Positions 8,199 to 16,960 of a DNA stretch of 64,000 bases are shown piece by piece (the first letter of the stretch is position 1; every line of letters begins with the position of its first letter). The notes beneath the pieces are model-generated. The model saw only the letters and a program-made list of their open reading frames with translations. It did no database searches and was not told where the DNA came from. The position numbers were made by a program, and so were the translations under genes. The DNA is from an uncultured Porphyromonadaceae bacterium (GTDB lineage: Bacteria > Bacteroidota > Bacteroidia > Bacteroidales > Muribaculaceae). Location of the stretch: assembly GCA_937892215.1 (NCBI GenBank), contig CALAVE010000092.1:15952-79951 (forward strand), written 5' to 3'.

Positions 8199-9464
8199 AT
8201 GAAATCGATAAAGAAATATATGCTGACGCTCGCGCTTGCTTCGCTTACTGCAATGACGTTTGTATCGTGCAGTGAGGACAAGTTCACGGAGTCGATATTC
8301 GACGACGGCGAGGAGACGTACGACCTGACCACGACTAAGGGCAGGTTTGAGAAGTGGCTGAAAATCAATTTCCTTGAGCCTTATAACGTGGATTTCCGTT
8401 ATAAGATGCAGGATTTGAGCGCGTTCATCGATTATAACATGTCGCCGCCAACCATGCAGCAGTCGATGGACTGCGCTGTGCTGTGCAAGTACTTGTGGTA
8501 TGACGTGTATTCGGAGATAGCCGGCGACGAGTTCCTGAAGACTTATTCGCCGCGAATCCTTCAGCTTATAGGTTCGAGTGCCTACGACCCCGACAACCAT
8601 ACTGAGATACTGGGTCTGGCCGAGAGCGGAATCAAGATTAACCTGCTGAAGCTGAACTATGCCGACGTGTATGACTTTGACCACATGAACGAGTATGTGT
8701 TCAAGACCATGCACCACGAGTTCGCTCACATTCTTCACCAGGCAATCACATACCCCACCGAGTTCAATACCCTGAGCGTGGGCGGCTACGATGCCAGCAA
8801 CTGGCAGTACCGCATCGACGGTGTGGTGAACTCACTGGGCTTCACCACCCCGTATGCCAGCAGCCAGTTCCGTGAGGACGTGGCTGAGACAATAGCCAAC
8901 TACATCACAATGACCGACACCAAGTGGGCCCGCGTGAAGGAGCTTGCAGCCCGTGGATGGGAGTCGCCCAACCTTGACGACGATGATCCGGAGGCAGCAC
9001 AGACCGCTCTGTACTACTGCTGGTACTACCTGAAGAACCCCGAACTGGGCGAAGAGGCCGAGGGCAACAAGGTGTATGTGGGCGACGGTGGCCGTACGGG
9101 CGGTACGGACTACGGAGATGCCGAGAAGGCTCGCCTGGAGGCTAATAACAAGCGCTGCAAGAATTGCCAGACGATAAACTCGATTACGCGCAAGAAATGT
9201 TCGTCGTGTGGCGAGGATATCAGTGCAGAGGGGAGTTATCTGGCATTTGAAGTACTGCCGGTGCCCGACAAGGACGGCAAGGATGGTGCTGAGATACTTG
9301 ACAAGAAAGTGGACATTCTGCGCAACTGGCTGAAGGAAAACTTCGGTGTTGACATTGACGCAATCCGTGCAGAAGTGCAGAAGCGTCAGGGCGCTTTCTC
9401 AACTCGCGAGAGCACAGACGAACTGATGGCTCGTCTGCGTAAGCAGATTGACGATGTGAAGTGA
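8199..9464 (+). CDS. SusCD-associated zinc metallohydrolase lipoprotein with inserted C4 zinc finger
   Basis: A 421-residue lipoprotein (lipobox VSC near residue 24). HEFAHILH at residues 173-180 gives the zinc-protease pattern HExxHxxH. The family is that of substrate-import-associated zinc metallohydrolase lipoproteins, usually encoded beside SusC/SusD; catalysis on imported peptides is presumed. The odd part is C320, C323, C334 and C337 (CKNCQTINSITRKKCSSC), an exact match to the RanBP2-type spacing C-x2-C-x3-N-x6-C-x2-C. It is inserted between the catalytic domain and the conserved C-terminal stretch KVDILRNWLKENFGVDIDAI. Such fingers are normally cytoplasmic. The reading frame is intact around it. 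The N-terminal signal resembles that of the next gene (MKSIKKYM versus MKSIQKYL). Confidence 0.82.
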   Translation: MKSIKKYMLTLALASLTAMTFVSCSEDKFTESIFDDGEETYDLTTTKGRFEKWLKINFLEPYNVDFRYKMQDLSAFIDYNMSPPTMQQSMDCAVLCKYLWYDVYSEIAGDEFLKTYSPRILQLIGSSAYDPDNHTEILGLAESGIKINLLKLNYADVYDFDHMNEYVFKTMHHEFAHILHQAITYPTEFNTLSVGGYDASNWQYRIDGVVNSLGFTTPYASSQFREDVAETIANYITMTDTKWARVKELAARGWESPNLDDDDPEAAQTALYYCWYYLKNPELGEEAEGNKVYVGDGGRTGGTDYGDAEKARLEANNKRCKNCQTINSITRKKCSSCGEDISAEGSYLAFEVLPVPDKDGKDGAEILDKKVDILRNWLKENFGVDIDAIRAEVQKRQGAFSTRESTDELMARLRKQIDDVK

Positions 9465-9536
9465 TTTTGAGCGTAAATCTGAGGATAAAACTTGAAATTA
9501 CTTGTAAATAACTAAGATTTTAAAGATAGGAAAGAT

Positions 9537-10835
9537 ATGAAATCGATACAGAAATATTTATTAGCATTGTTGATGCTTAGCGTATGCGCGGTGGTAACCA
9601 CATCGTGCAGTGACGAGAAGGATATCTTTGACCGTAGTGCGGCGCTTCGTCTGAACGATGCCCAGAAGAATGTGATAGAGACGCTGACTAAGGACGGAGG
9701 CAAGTGGGAATTCCAGTATTTTGCCAGCGGTGATGAAGAGGGCGTTGTGTTTGTGATGACGTTCCACACCGACGGTACCGTGGACGTGTCCACAGTGAAC
9801 TCGTGGCAGACCACGTTTGCTACCGAGCAGTCGTCGTGGGAGGTGCTGACCGACTATGGAATAGACCTGTCGTTTATCAGTTACAACAGTCTGTTCCACC
9901 GATTCTCAGACCCCACTGCAGACGTGGCATCGGGCTATAATGCGGGCGAAGGTCATCTGGGCGACTATGAGTTCAAGGTGATGAAGGTGGACAATGATAA
10001 CATCATCGTTCGCGGCAAGAAGCGCAACATTGAGATGCGTCTTCGCCGCTTGGCTGCCGACACTGACGATGAGACGTACTTTGAGGAACTGGCTCTGATG
10101 CAGAAGAACCTGTTCAACAGTAAGATGTCAACCCAGTTGCTGACGCTGAGCGACGGAAGCCGCTTCCTGGTAAGCGATGGTGCTACTCAAATAATGTCGT
10201 TACTGCCCGAAGGTGGTGACCCAGTGTCGCAGACCGAGACCCGCAACATCATAATACTGCCCGACGGATTCAAGTTTATGGAGCCGTTCACTAATTCGAA
10301 CGGAAAGGTGCAAGTGCAGACGTTCCTGCTGGCTGAGGACGGCACGCTGGTGTGTGAGGAAGACGGTGAGTCGAAGTTCACGTCGCTTGAGCTGAGCACA
10401 CTGCTGACCGACCCGACGATGAAGTGGCGCATGGACAAGACCACGCTGGGCGGCGCGTTTGCCACAACTCAAGAGCAAATCACTGCCGGCTGCAAGAGCG
10501 CACTGAAGAGAAACTTTGACTACTTCCAGTTCCAGTATGACAAGAACCGTGAGAGTTCGCCTTACTCGCTGTATTTCAAAAACGGAACAAGTACCGGAAA
10601 CTTCTATTGCGACATGACCGCGCAGGGAGCAGATAAGATTCAGGTGAAATTCAGCGGAGAAATGGACAATAATGCGAGCACTCACTTGGAGAGAGTTCCT
10701 GAGTTCCAGGATTTCATGAACCTGCTGAGCGGTGGTGCATACACGCTGAGCAGTGAGTCGGCCCTGTTGCCTATGACTATAAAAGTGACAAGTGATGCCA
10801 CCCCGTCGAACTATTTCTACGTGGTGCTGCAGTAA
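9537..10835 (+). CDS. DUF4302-type lipoprotein
   Basis: A 432-residue lipoprotein with lipobox TTSC at about residues 22-25. The mature start DEKDIFDRSAALRLNDAQ fits DUF4302 proteins, which occur downstream of SusC/SusD/metallohydrolase genes in Bacteroidetes. The middle is beta-rich, with FQYFASGDEEGVVFVMTF and DYEFKVMKVDNDNIIVRGKK. No catalytic motif is apparent. It is probably a surface or periplasm-facing binding component of the same import system. The DUF assignment rests on motif memory and gene order rather than a search. Confidence 0.75.
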   Translation: MKSIQKYLLALLMLSVCAVVTTSCSDEKDIFDRSAALRLNDAQKNVIETLTKDGGKWEFQYFASGDEEGVVFVMTFHTDGTVDVSTVNSWQTTFATEQSSWEVLTDYGIDLSFISYNSLFHRFSDPTADVASGYNAGEGHLGDYEFKVMKVDNDNIIVRGKKRNIEMRLRRLAADTDDETYFEELALMQKNLFNSKMSTQLLTLSDGSRFLVSDGATQIMSLLPEGGDPVSQTETRNIIILPDGFKFMEPFTNSNGKVQVQTFLLAEDGTLVCEEDGESKFTSLELSTLLTDPTMKWRMDKTTLGGAFATTQEQITAGCKSALKRNFDYFQFQYDKNRESSPYSLYFKNGTSTGNFYCDMTAQGADKIQVKFSGEMDNNASTHLERVPEFQDFMNLLSGGAYTLSSESALLPMTIKVTSDATPSNYFYVVLQ

Positions 10836-10848
10836 AAGAAGAAAAAGA

Positions 10849-10885
10849 GGCGGTGGGGGAGCCTCGCTAAAGTTTCTCCACCGCT
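10849..10885 (+). terminator. Hairpin between the DUF4302 gene and the next gene
   Basis: GCGGTGG at 10850-10856 pairs with CCACCGC at 10878-10884 and can be extended imperfectly. It is followed by AT-rich DNA but not a clean T-run. It could be a weak terminator or a processing site that lowers expression of the last gene of the operon. Confidence 0.5.
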
Positions 10886-10931
10886 TAATAAAATGAAAAT
10901 AAATTGTTTAACACTTAAATATTATGAGATT

Positions 10932-12833
10932 ATGAAAAAAGGTTTACTTTTAGTATTGGTTGCTACGGTGATTGCTGCGATGGCAACGGCAGCCGTAGGC
11001 GTGAAAGTGAGCGAGATGAAGCAGGCAACTGTGAAGAGCGCAATTCTTCAGCAGAAGAAAATGGCTACAGCAAATGCCCGGCTCGCAGGGAACACGAAAG
11101 TGTTTATCAGTGAGGATATGCACGGACGTGCAATATCGAAGGCTATCAAGAAAGCCAATGGTGAAATGGCCGAGACTGATACTTCGTATATTCGTCCAGA
11201 AAATTCGTTCTGCTGGGCACCGAACGATGAAGGTCGCGGTTATTATGGAATCATTGCTCCTGCATTCACTGAGATGACATGGACTAACAACAGTGACTGT
11301 GTGTTCAATGAGGAGAGTGAGGATGAGTTCAGCTGGATTTATTATGATATCAACTCGCCGCTGGTAGAGACCGAAGAAGGTTGGGAAACTCAGCCACTTG
11401 AGGCTGATACCAAGGACCTGACTATGACTCCGGAAGCAACTCGTCCCGGTTACATCAACTATGGCCCCGAACTGTTTATCAACGGTGCTGACTACGGATA
11501 TCAGACCCAAAGTTATGTAATCTACGGAAATAAGATTGGTGACATCACAGGTAGCGGTTATGAGTACTGGAATGCAGTTACCGACCCGTTTACCTCAAAC
11601 GTGAACGACTACTTTGCACTGGGTCAGTACACCACAATCGGTAGCACGCTGACAGCGACAGCAGATGATCTGGACACCAACTGGCAAACAGTGATGAGCC
11701 GCCGTTACAAAGATGATGCCGGCAACCCAACGTTTACCGATGTGATGTGTACTGCATGGGCTCAGTATATTCCCGACCAGGGTGTACCCTTTGTTCTTTA
11801 CGCAGTGAAGTGGACTGCCGGTATTCAGGGGCAGTCTGACGTGGCAATATCGCTGAATATCCGCCGTGCCGACAATCGCGCGATAGTGGCTTCTTCTCGT
11901 CCTACATTCACTCCTGAGACATCGCTTTCGAGCTATGTGGATTTGGAGTTCCCGTTCACCACGAGAGACGCGGAGACCGGCCTTGAAGAAGACGGTATAG
12001 TGCTGGAGCCCGGAACGGCTTACTGGCTGGAAATCTCTACCATGGATCTGGACGCGAATCTGCAGGTTATTTATCTGCCGCTGTATATGTATATGGAGTA
12101 TCCGGCCGAGAAGTGGGGCCAGTTTGACGCTTACGCCCGCATCGAGGGTAACTATCAGGGCAGCGCTGCGTCGTTGTACTACAACCTGGGTAACTTCTAC
12201 TATTATGCGACTGATGACTTAGATCCTGAACTCTTGGAGCAGCCGATATCGTATGATATTAACCTGAACATGGAGTATCCGTTCATTGTTACCGATGGCA
12301 CAACTGAGACAAAGTACACTTCTGAAGACCTGAAGGCCGGTGGCGAAATAGAGCTTGACGTTGCCACATCTAAGGGAGTTGACGAATGGGATGTTACTGA
12401 TGCTAACGGTGACGACCTGCCCCGCTGGCTCTCACTTGAGGCAGAGGACTATACGGATGAAGACGGTGAGTTTATCGGTTACAGCAATATCAAGGTTACC
12501 GCAGAACCGCTGCCGGAAAGCCTGAAGGGCCGTACATGCGACATCCACGTTAAGTTCAAGGGCGCTGACTATGTGATTAAGGTTAATCAGGGCGAAGTTG
12601 ACGGCGTTGAGGACCTGAAGGTTGAAAAGGCTAACGTGAGCGTTGCAGGCGATAACTTCCTGATTAACGCTGCAAGCGGTGAGACCAGCGCTAACATCTA
12701 CAACCTGGCCGGTCAGCTCGTTAAGACAGCTGAACTGAATCAGGGTGTGACAGTGGTTGACGGTTCCGGCCTGAGCCACGGCGCTTACATCGTTCGTCTG
12801 AACAGCGGTAAGGTTGCAAAGGTCGCAAAATAA
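10932..12833 (+). CDS. Large secreted protein with Por-like C-terminal sorting tail
   Basis: A 633-residue exported protein of unknown function. The start MKKGLLLVLVATVIAAMATA is a clear signal peptide. An upstream in-frame ATG at 10893 would add 13 residues and spoil the signal, so I chose 10932. The body is acidic and rich in aromatic residues (GYYGIIAPAFTEMTW, YINYGPELFINGADYGYQTQ). A BACON/Ig-like segment lies at about residues 490-560. The C-terminal ~75 residues (NFLINAASGETSANIYNLAG, LSHGAYIVRLNSGKVAKV) have the layout of type A type IX secretion tails. It follows the DUF4302 gene after a hairpin and ends at a strong terminator, so it is probably the last gene of the import operon. No enzyme motif was recognised. 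Confidence 0.7.
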   Translation: MKKGLLLVLVATVIAAMATAAVGVKVSEMKQATVKSAILQQKKMATANARLAGNTKVFISEDMHGRAISKAIKKANGEMAETDTSYIRPENSFCWAPNDEGRGYYGIIAPAFTEMTWTNNSDCVFNEESEDEFSWIYYDINSPLVETEEGWETQPLEADTKDLTMTPEATRPGYINYGPELFINGADYGYQTQSYVIYGNKIGDITGSGYEYWNAVTDPFTSNVNDYFALGQYTTIGSTLTATADDLDTNWQTVMSRRYKDDAGNPTFTDVMCTAWAQYIPDQGVPFVLYAVKWTAGIQGQSDVAISLNIRRADNRAIVASSRPTFTPETSLSSYVDLEFPFTTRDAETGLEEDGIVLEPGTAYWLEISTMDLDANLQVIYLPLYMYMEYPAEKWGQFDAYARIEGNYQGSAASLYYNLGNFYYYATDDLDPELLEQPISYDINLNMEYPFIVTDGTTETKYTSEDLKAGGEIELDVATSKGVDEWDVTDANGDDLPRWLSLEAEDYTDEDGEFIGYSNIKVTAEPLPESLKGRTCDIHVKFKGADYVIKVNQGEVDGVEDLKVEKANVSVAGDNFLINAASGETSANIYNLAGQLVKTAELNQGVTVVDGSGLSHGAYIVRLNSGKVAKVAK

Positions 12834-12901
12834 TGAGTGACTGTTGCAAGCGAAATGTGTGAGGAAAACAAAGCAGTTTCTTAACATATTATTATGGAAT
12901 C

Positions 12902-12935
12902 TTGGGGTGGCTGTGAAAGCCGCCCCAGATTTTTT
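12902..12935 (+). terminator. Rho-independent terminator ending the SusCD operon
   Basis: An 11-bp stem (TTGGGGTGGCT with AGCCGCCCCAG, two wobble pairs) with a short loop, followed by six T. Confidence 0.88.
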
Positions 12936-13042
12936 GTGCCGGAGTAGGGAAAAGTGGCGAAAAATGCGTAAATTTGCTTGTTCAACCGTTCGTTGGCCTA
13001 ACGCCCGATTTGTGTTGAGTTAGAGAGTATCACAGACAGGAT

Positions 13043-13675
13043 ATGGAAGAAGAATTTGCGTCATCGCTACTGGAAACGGCTGTGAGGGAGTTTGCCAAGT
13101 TGCCGGGTGTGGGTCGGAAGACGGCTCTGCGTCATGTGTTGTACCTGCTCAAGCAGGACGAACAGGAAAGTGTGGGGCTTGGTGAGGCTATTATCAGGCT
13201 GCGCAAGGAGATATGCTACTGCCGCACGTGCCACAACATAAGCGAGCATGAGCAGTGCCCCATCTGCTCGGACCCACGTCGAGACCGCTCCACGGTGTGC
13301 GTGGTGGAAAACGTGAAGGATGTGATGAGCATAGAGAACACGCGTCAGCACCAAGGTCTGTATCATGTGCTGGGAGGGCTGATTTCGCCGATGGACGGCG
13401 TGGGGCCTCAGGACATTGAGATAGACAGTCTGGTGGAGCGTGTGGCAAGCGGCGATATACGCGAGGTGATACTGGCGCTGAGTGCCACTATGGAGGGCGA
13501 TACCACTAATTTCTATATCTACCGCCGGCTCGCCGCATATCCCGAGGTGAGGATAACGATGCTGGCGCGCGGCGTGAGCGTTGGGAATGAGATAGAATAC
13601 ACCGACGAACTGACACTGGGGCGTTCCATCCAGAACCGCACCCTGTTCAGCGACAGTTTCGCCAAGGAGGACTAA
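13043..13675 (+). CDS. recR: Recombination mediator RecR
   Basis: A 210-residue DNA-repair protein that works with RecF and RecO to load RecA on gapped DNA. The N-terminal helix-hairpin-helix is [15 protein letters not shown]. The C4 zinc finger is [18 protein letters not shown] (about residues 53-72). The Toprim domain follows with [16 protein letters not shown], and the C-terminal Walker-B-like stretch ends [17 protein letters not shown]. Length and architecture are standard. A small basic protein gene starts 5 bases after the stop. Confidence 0.96.
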   Translation: MEEEFASSLLETAVREFAKLPGVGRKTALRHVLYLLKQDEQESVGLGEAIIRLRKEICYCRTCHNISEHEQCPICSDPRRDRSTVCVVENVKDVMSIENTRQHQGLYHVLGGLISPMDGVGPQDIEIDSLVERVASGDIREVILALSATMEGDTTNFYIYRRLAAYPEVRITMLARGVSVGNEIEYTDELTLGRSIQNRTLFSDSFAKED

Positions 13676-13679
13676 GAGA

Positions 13680-13844
13680 ATGGCCGATAATTATCTGGAA
13701 TATCGTAGTGAGGAACTTCAGGCTAAAAAAGCCAAGAAGGAACAGGCGCGCAAGGCACGGTTGCGCAAGTACCTGGAGGCCTACAAGAAGAAACTCAAGG
13801 AACAGGCGGGTAAAGATGCGTCAGCGCCGCGGATTAACGATTAA
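13680..13844 (+). CDS. Small highly basic helical protein downstream of recR
   Basis: A 54-residue protein, MADNYLEYRSEELQAKKAKK followed by repeated Lys/Arg/Ala/Glu heptad-like sequence to RIND. It is almost entirely predicted helix with strong positive charge and could be a nucleic-acid or ribosome-binding peptide; no family is recognised. It starts 5 bases after the recR stop with no room for a promoter, so it would be cotranscribed with recR. Codon use matches the neighbourhood. It may be real but conservation would have to decide. Confidence 0.55.
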   Translation: MADNYLEYRSEELQAKKAKKEQARKARLRKYLEAYKKKLKEQAGKDASAPRIND

Positions 13845-13869
13845 CGTGTGACGATTAAGCGCGGAGCGG

Positions 13870-14961
13870 TTACAGGTTTTGCTCCACGATGCGCTGCATG
13901 AGAGGGTACTGCTCTTCGATGGAGAGTAGCAACTGATATTGTGCTCGGGTGCGTACCAGGTTGTGCTGTGGATATGCGATTTTGTAGTAAGTGTCGCCGT
14001 CGATGTAGTCCATGAGGAATCGGAGAACCTGCTCAAATGTGATGAAGCGCGCTGAGAACGCGAGCCACTGTTTTTCAGGAAGTGTTAGCGTGTCCTTACG
14101 CATGCTCAGGTACCCTCTGGTGTAGGCTTCGAACATGGGCAGGCTCATGGTTACGTTAGAGAGGTTGCGGTCGTCTTCGGCTCCGGTGTTGGTGTATGAC
14201 CGGATGGCGTCGCCAAAGTCGTTGAGCGTGGTGCTGCTCATGACGGTGTCGAGGTCGATGACGCAGAGCACGTCGCCGTCGGCGTTGAAAAGTATGTTGC
14301 TAATCTTAGTGTCGTTGTGCGAGACGCGAGTGGGAATCTCGCCCGAAGTGATGCGATTCTGGAAATCTAGCATCCGCTGCCTGCGGCTTTCAATCCACTG
14401 AATCTCTTCTGAAAGCGAGGCTACGCGTCCGGCTTTGTCGAGGCTGAGCGCCCGGTCCCACTGAGTGAATCGCCACTGCATATTGTGGAACCCCTTAATA
14501 ACCTCGGCCAGTGGCTCGTGGAAGTCGGCCATCATGGAGTGGAATTTACCTATTCCTTGTCCGCCCTTGAACGCGAGTTGAGGGGTGTCGGCGCGGTCGT
14601 AAGTGACTGAGCCTTCGATAAACACGCACACAGCCCAGTATTCACCATTGTCGTCCTGAAAGTAAGGCAGGTTCTGATGTGTGCGAATCACAGTCAGTAC
14701 TTCACGTTGGGGGTCGCCTCCCTGCTGAACCACCTTGCTGCGAAGGTGAGCGGTGACTCGCTCAATGTTGTCCATCATAGCCGGCACGTCGGGGAAAACC
14801 ACTTTGTTCTTGCGTTGCAGAATGAATTTGCGGTTATGGCTCGACGTGCGGATGATGAAGGTATCGTTGATGAATCCATCGCCGAGAGGCTTGATGGAAA
14901 CGATGTCGGTCCCAATGCGGAAATTTTGTGCTACAGAGAGCAGATATGACTCGGTGTACAT
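13870..14961 (-). CDS. NahK-like sugar 1-kinase / phosphotransferase-family protein
   Basis: A 363-residue cytosolic protein of the aminoglycoside-phosphotransferase/choline-kinase fold. Visible motifs are the N-lobe (PLGDGFINDTFII and KFILQRKNKVVF, with the ATP lysine region), the catalytic loop VSHNDTKISNILF (Brenner-type HNDxxxxN, about residues 200-212) and the metal-binding CVIDLDTV. In Bacteroidales and bifidobacteria related proteins include N-acetylhexosamine 1-kinase, so a role in sugar salvage is plausible but not proven. I chose the start MYTESYLLS at 14961. It agrees with a strong promoter at 15004-15035, and upstream in-frame methionines lie before that promoter. Confidence 0.78.
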   Translation of the reverse strand: MYTESYLLSVAQNFRIGTDIVSIKPLGDGFINDTFIIRTSSHNRKFILQRKNKVVFPDVPAMMDNIERVTAHLRSKVVQQGGDPQREVLTVIRTHQNLPYFQDDNGEYWAVCVFIEGSVTYDRADTPQLAFKGGQGIGKFHSMMADFHEPLAEVIKGFHNMQWRFTQWDRALSLDKAGRVASLSEEIQWIESRRQRMLDFQNRITSGEIPTRVSHNDTKISNILFNADGDVLCVIDLDTVMSSTTLNDFGDAIRSYTNTGAEDDRNLSNVTMSLPMFEAYTRGYLSMRKDTLTLPEKQWLAFSARFITFEQVLRFLMDYIDGDTYYKIAYPQHNLVRTRAQYQLLLSIEEQYPLMQRIVEQNL

Positions 14962-15003
14962 ACTTTTGATAACGGTTATGATAATGATAATATATCGGCA
15001 GCA

Positions 15004-15035
15004 CAAAGTTAATAAATCTGATTGTGAAAAGCAAA
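15004..15035 (-). promoter_or_regulatory. Promoter of the kinase gene
   Basis: On the minus strand: TTTG (complement at 15032-15035), 20 bases, then TAACTTTG (complement at 15004-15011), a near-ideal Bacteroidetes promoter. Transcription would start near 14997. It separates the kinase from the upstream riboswitch transcript. Confidence 0.8.
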
Positions 15036-15041
15036 TGCAAG

Positions 15042-15079
15042 GGGCACCGTTCTGCGACAAAACGGCAGACCGGTGCCCT
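15042..15079 (-). terminator. Long hairpin ending the riboswitch transcript
   Basis: GGGCACCG and CGGTGCCC form the outer stem and TCTGC/GCAGA the inner one. Read on the minus strand it is followed by a T-rich stretch. It lies between the orphan riboswitch and the kinase promoter, so it would stop transcription coming from the riboswitch. Confidence 0.65.
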
Positions 15080-15240
15080 TACGCACGTTACTAAAATTCT
15101 ATATTTTTGCCTTGGCGCCATGCCAGAACAAAATCAACCCTAAAATCTGAGTCGCGAAAAATCACAAAGAAATTGCGACCACATCATCCCGATTCGGCCT
15201 TGGTCCAAAATCCCGTGGACCGCACATGTTAGGCACATTG

Positions 15241-15418
15241 CGAGGTCGGTCTTCTGACTTGTCTCCCGTCCTGATTCGCGCCTTCCCGGTGATGATGTAG
15301 TCATAAAAGAAATACAACCAGTGGCAATTAGCGAACCGACGTCAACGGAGATTCACAGCAGCGGGTACTGTCCGGGATTTTCACCCGGTTCCCAATAAGC
15401 CTGTAGGCTTAAACCTCG
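15241..15418 (-). promoter_or_regulatory. Cobalamin (AdoCbl) riboswitch, orphan
   Basis: A complete-looking cobalamin aptamer on the minus strand. The P1 stem CGAGGT/ACCTCG closes it at 15413-15418 and 15241-15246. The conserved 5' core reads GGGTGAAAATCCCGGACAGT then CCCGCTGCTGTGA. The B12 box GCCACTG is at 15319-15325, and the 3' part contains GGGAAGGCGCGAATCAGGAC and GTCAGAAGACCGACC. Such elements normally turn off B12 transport or synthesis genes when cobalamin is plentiful. Here no transport or biosynthesis gene follows. The next 200 bases on the same strand hold only a 32-codon frame and a terminator-like hairpin, and the kinase beyond has its own promoter. Confidence 0.92.
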
Positions 15419-15440
15419 TTACTTGTAAATTTTACAAATA

Positions 15441-15471
15441 CAAAATTAGGAATAAAAAGGTAATGAGTCAA
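15441..15471 (-). promoter_or_regulatory. Promoter of the cobalamin riboswitch transcript
   Basis: On the minus strand TTGAC (complement 15467-15471), 20 bases after TTG, then TAATTTTG (complement 15441-15448). It would start RNA near 15434, just ahead of the aptamer, which shows that the riboswitch is still provided with a good promoter. Confidence 0.8.
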
Positions 15472-15629
15472 GAGAAGATAAGTTTTTTTTGAAAAAATCT
15501 GTCAGTGACGTTGGTATTCAATGTCTTGTAGTAACTATTCTGGGAAGAATAATCAGTTTCTTTATCTCGATAGGCTTATAAATCGGGATTTTTCAGTAAA
15601 TTTGTGAAAAGAAAGAAAAAGGAGGAAAT

Positions 15630-16157
15630 ATGAACAGTTTTCAAGACTTGATAATCAGGCGGAGAAGCATCCGCAAGTATGGAGAAGCGCGGCTCAGCGA
15701 AGATGCTGTGAGAAAGTTGTTGGAGGCTGCGTTGCTGGCTCCGACGTCGAAAAACGCCCGTTCGTGGCATTTCACGGTGGTTGACGACAAGGAACGCCTT
15801 GAGGCTCTGTCGAAGTGTAAGCCGATGTACGCCACGTCGATAGCCCGCAGCGCTCTGTCGATAGTGGTGAGTGCCGACCCTGCGGTGAGTGATGTGTGGG
15901 TGGAAGACGCGTCGGTGGCGGCGGCATATATCCAGTTGCAGGCCGAGGATCTGGGGCTGGGCTCGTGCTGGATACAGGTGCGTAACCGAATGCACGACGA
16001 AGAGACAACCGCCAGCGAGTGGATAAAAGACCTGCTGGGCATCGACGGTTCGCAGCAGGTGGTGTGCGTGATATCGGTGGGCGAGAAGGCCGAGGAGCGC
16101 AAGTTGCAGAACATGGAGAAACTTCAGTGGGAGAAAGTGAGTGTGGTGAGCGATTAG
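15630..16157 (+). CDS. Nitroreductase-family flavoprotein
   Basis: A 175-residue FMN-dependent oxidoreductase of the nitroreductase family. Motifs are LIIRRRSIRKYGEARLS at the N-terminus (FMN phosphate arginines), LLAPTSKNARSWHFTVV (about residues 36-52) and AAYIQLQAEDLGLGSCWIQV. An unusually good ribosome-binding site, AGGAGG, lies 6 bases before the ATG. Substrates of this family vary widely (quinones, nitro compounds, flavins), so none is assigned. It leads a tight run of forward genes, with the next start 11 bases after its stop. Confidence 0.88.
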   Translation: MNSFQDLIIRRRSIRKYGEARLSEDAVRKLLEAALLAPTSKNARSWHFTVVDDKERLEALSKCKPMYATSIARSALSIVVSADPAVSDVWVEDASVAAAYIQLQAEDLGLGSCWIQVRNRMHDEETTASEWIKDLLGIDGSQQVVCVISVGEKAEERKLQNMEKLQWEKVSVVSD

Positions 16158-16168
16158 CGACTGGCATA

Positions 16169-16960
16169 ATGGAGAATGGAGATAGGGAAAAGCGCCTGAA
16201 GGTGGTGCTGATAGGCTCGGGTAACGTGGCCACGAGTATAGCGCTGGGGTTGCGCGGCAAGTGTGAACCGGTGCAGGTGTTCAGCCGCAGCAGGGCAAAC
16301 GCTCAGGCACTGGCCGAAGCGGCCGGATTCGCTGAAGCGACCGACGACTTGCGGCGGCTGCGTGATGATGCCGACGTGTATGTGGTGAGCGTTGTGGACG
16401 ACGCTATCGCCGGCGTGGTTAAAGCAGTGGGCGATAACGGCGGGCTATGGCTTCACACGAGCGGGAGCGTGCCCATGAGCGTTTTTGCCGGTGTGCGTAA
16501 ACGTTACGGTGTGCTCTACCCGATGCAGTCGTTCACCAAGGGGCATCCGGCCGACATGAGAGAGGTGCCGTTTTTCGTGGAGGGCGTGAATGAAGAAGAG
16601 ACAGAGCGTGTTATGCAGTTCGCGCGCCTGATGAGCGAGCATGTGACGGTTGCCGATAGCGAGAAGCGCCGGCGGCTTCACGTGGCGGCAGTGTTTGCCT
16701 GCAACTTCGCTAACTATATGTGGAGTCTGTCGGCCGAGGTGCTGGAAGAAGGCGGGCTGGATTTTACGGCGATGATGCCGCTGATACGCACAACAGTGGC
16801 GAAACTGGAGCGTATGAGCCCCCGGGATTCGCAGACGGGCCCTGCCGCTCGCGGTGACCTGGACGTGATAAGAGAGCATGAGGCTATGCTCAGCGGCGAC
16901 AAGAAGAAGATTTACGGCATGCTGAGCGATAGTATAATGAAAAGCAGAGAGAAGAAATGA
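16169..16960 (+). CDS. Rossmann-fold/DUF2520 dehydrogenase-like protein
   Basis: A 263-residue NAD(P)-binding protein. The Rossmann motif VVLIGSGNVATSIALGL begins at about residue 11. The middle resembles ketopantoate/pyrroline-carboxylate reductases (VVSVVDDAIAGVVKAV, LWLHTSGSVPMSVFAG, VLYPMQSFTKG). The C-terminal DUF2520 helical part includes HVAAVFACNFANYMWSL. The substrate is unknown. The start at 16169 follows the nitroreductase stop; an upstream in-frame extension would overlap that gene. The last 4 bases overlap the next start (ATGA), indicating translational coupling with the KdsC-like phosphatase. Confidence 0.82.
   Translation: MENGDREKRLKVVLIGSGNVATSIALGLRGKCEPVQVFSRSRANAQALAEAAGFAEATDDLRRLRDDADVYVVSVVDDAIAGVVKAVGDNGGLWLHTSGSVPMSVFAGVRKRYGVLYPMQSFTKGHPADMREVPFFVEGVNEEETERVMQFARLMSEHVTVADSEKRRRLHVAAVFACNFANYMWSLSAEVLEEGGLDFTAMMPLIRTTVAKLERMSPRDSQTGPAARGDLDVIREHEAMLSGDKKKIYGMLSDSIMKSREKK

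Noticed and set aside
15140..15238. 32-codon frame directly after the riboswitch (minus strand)
   Set aside because: The peptide has no recognisable pattern, no binding site and unusual composition. More likely it is chance coding in a non-coding RNA or a remnant; I left it unannotated.
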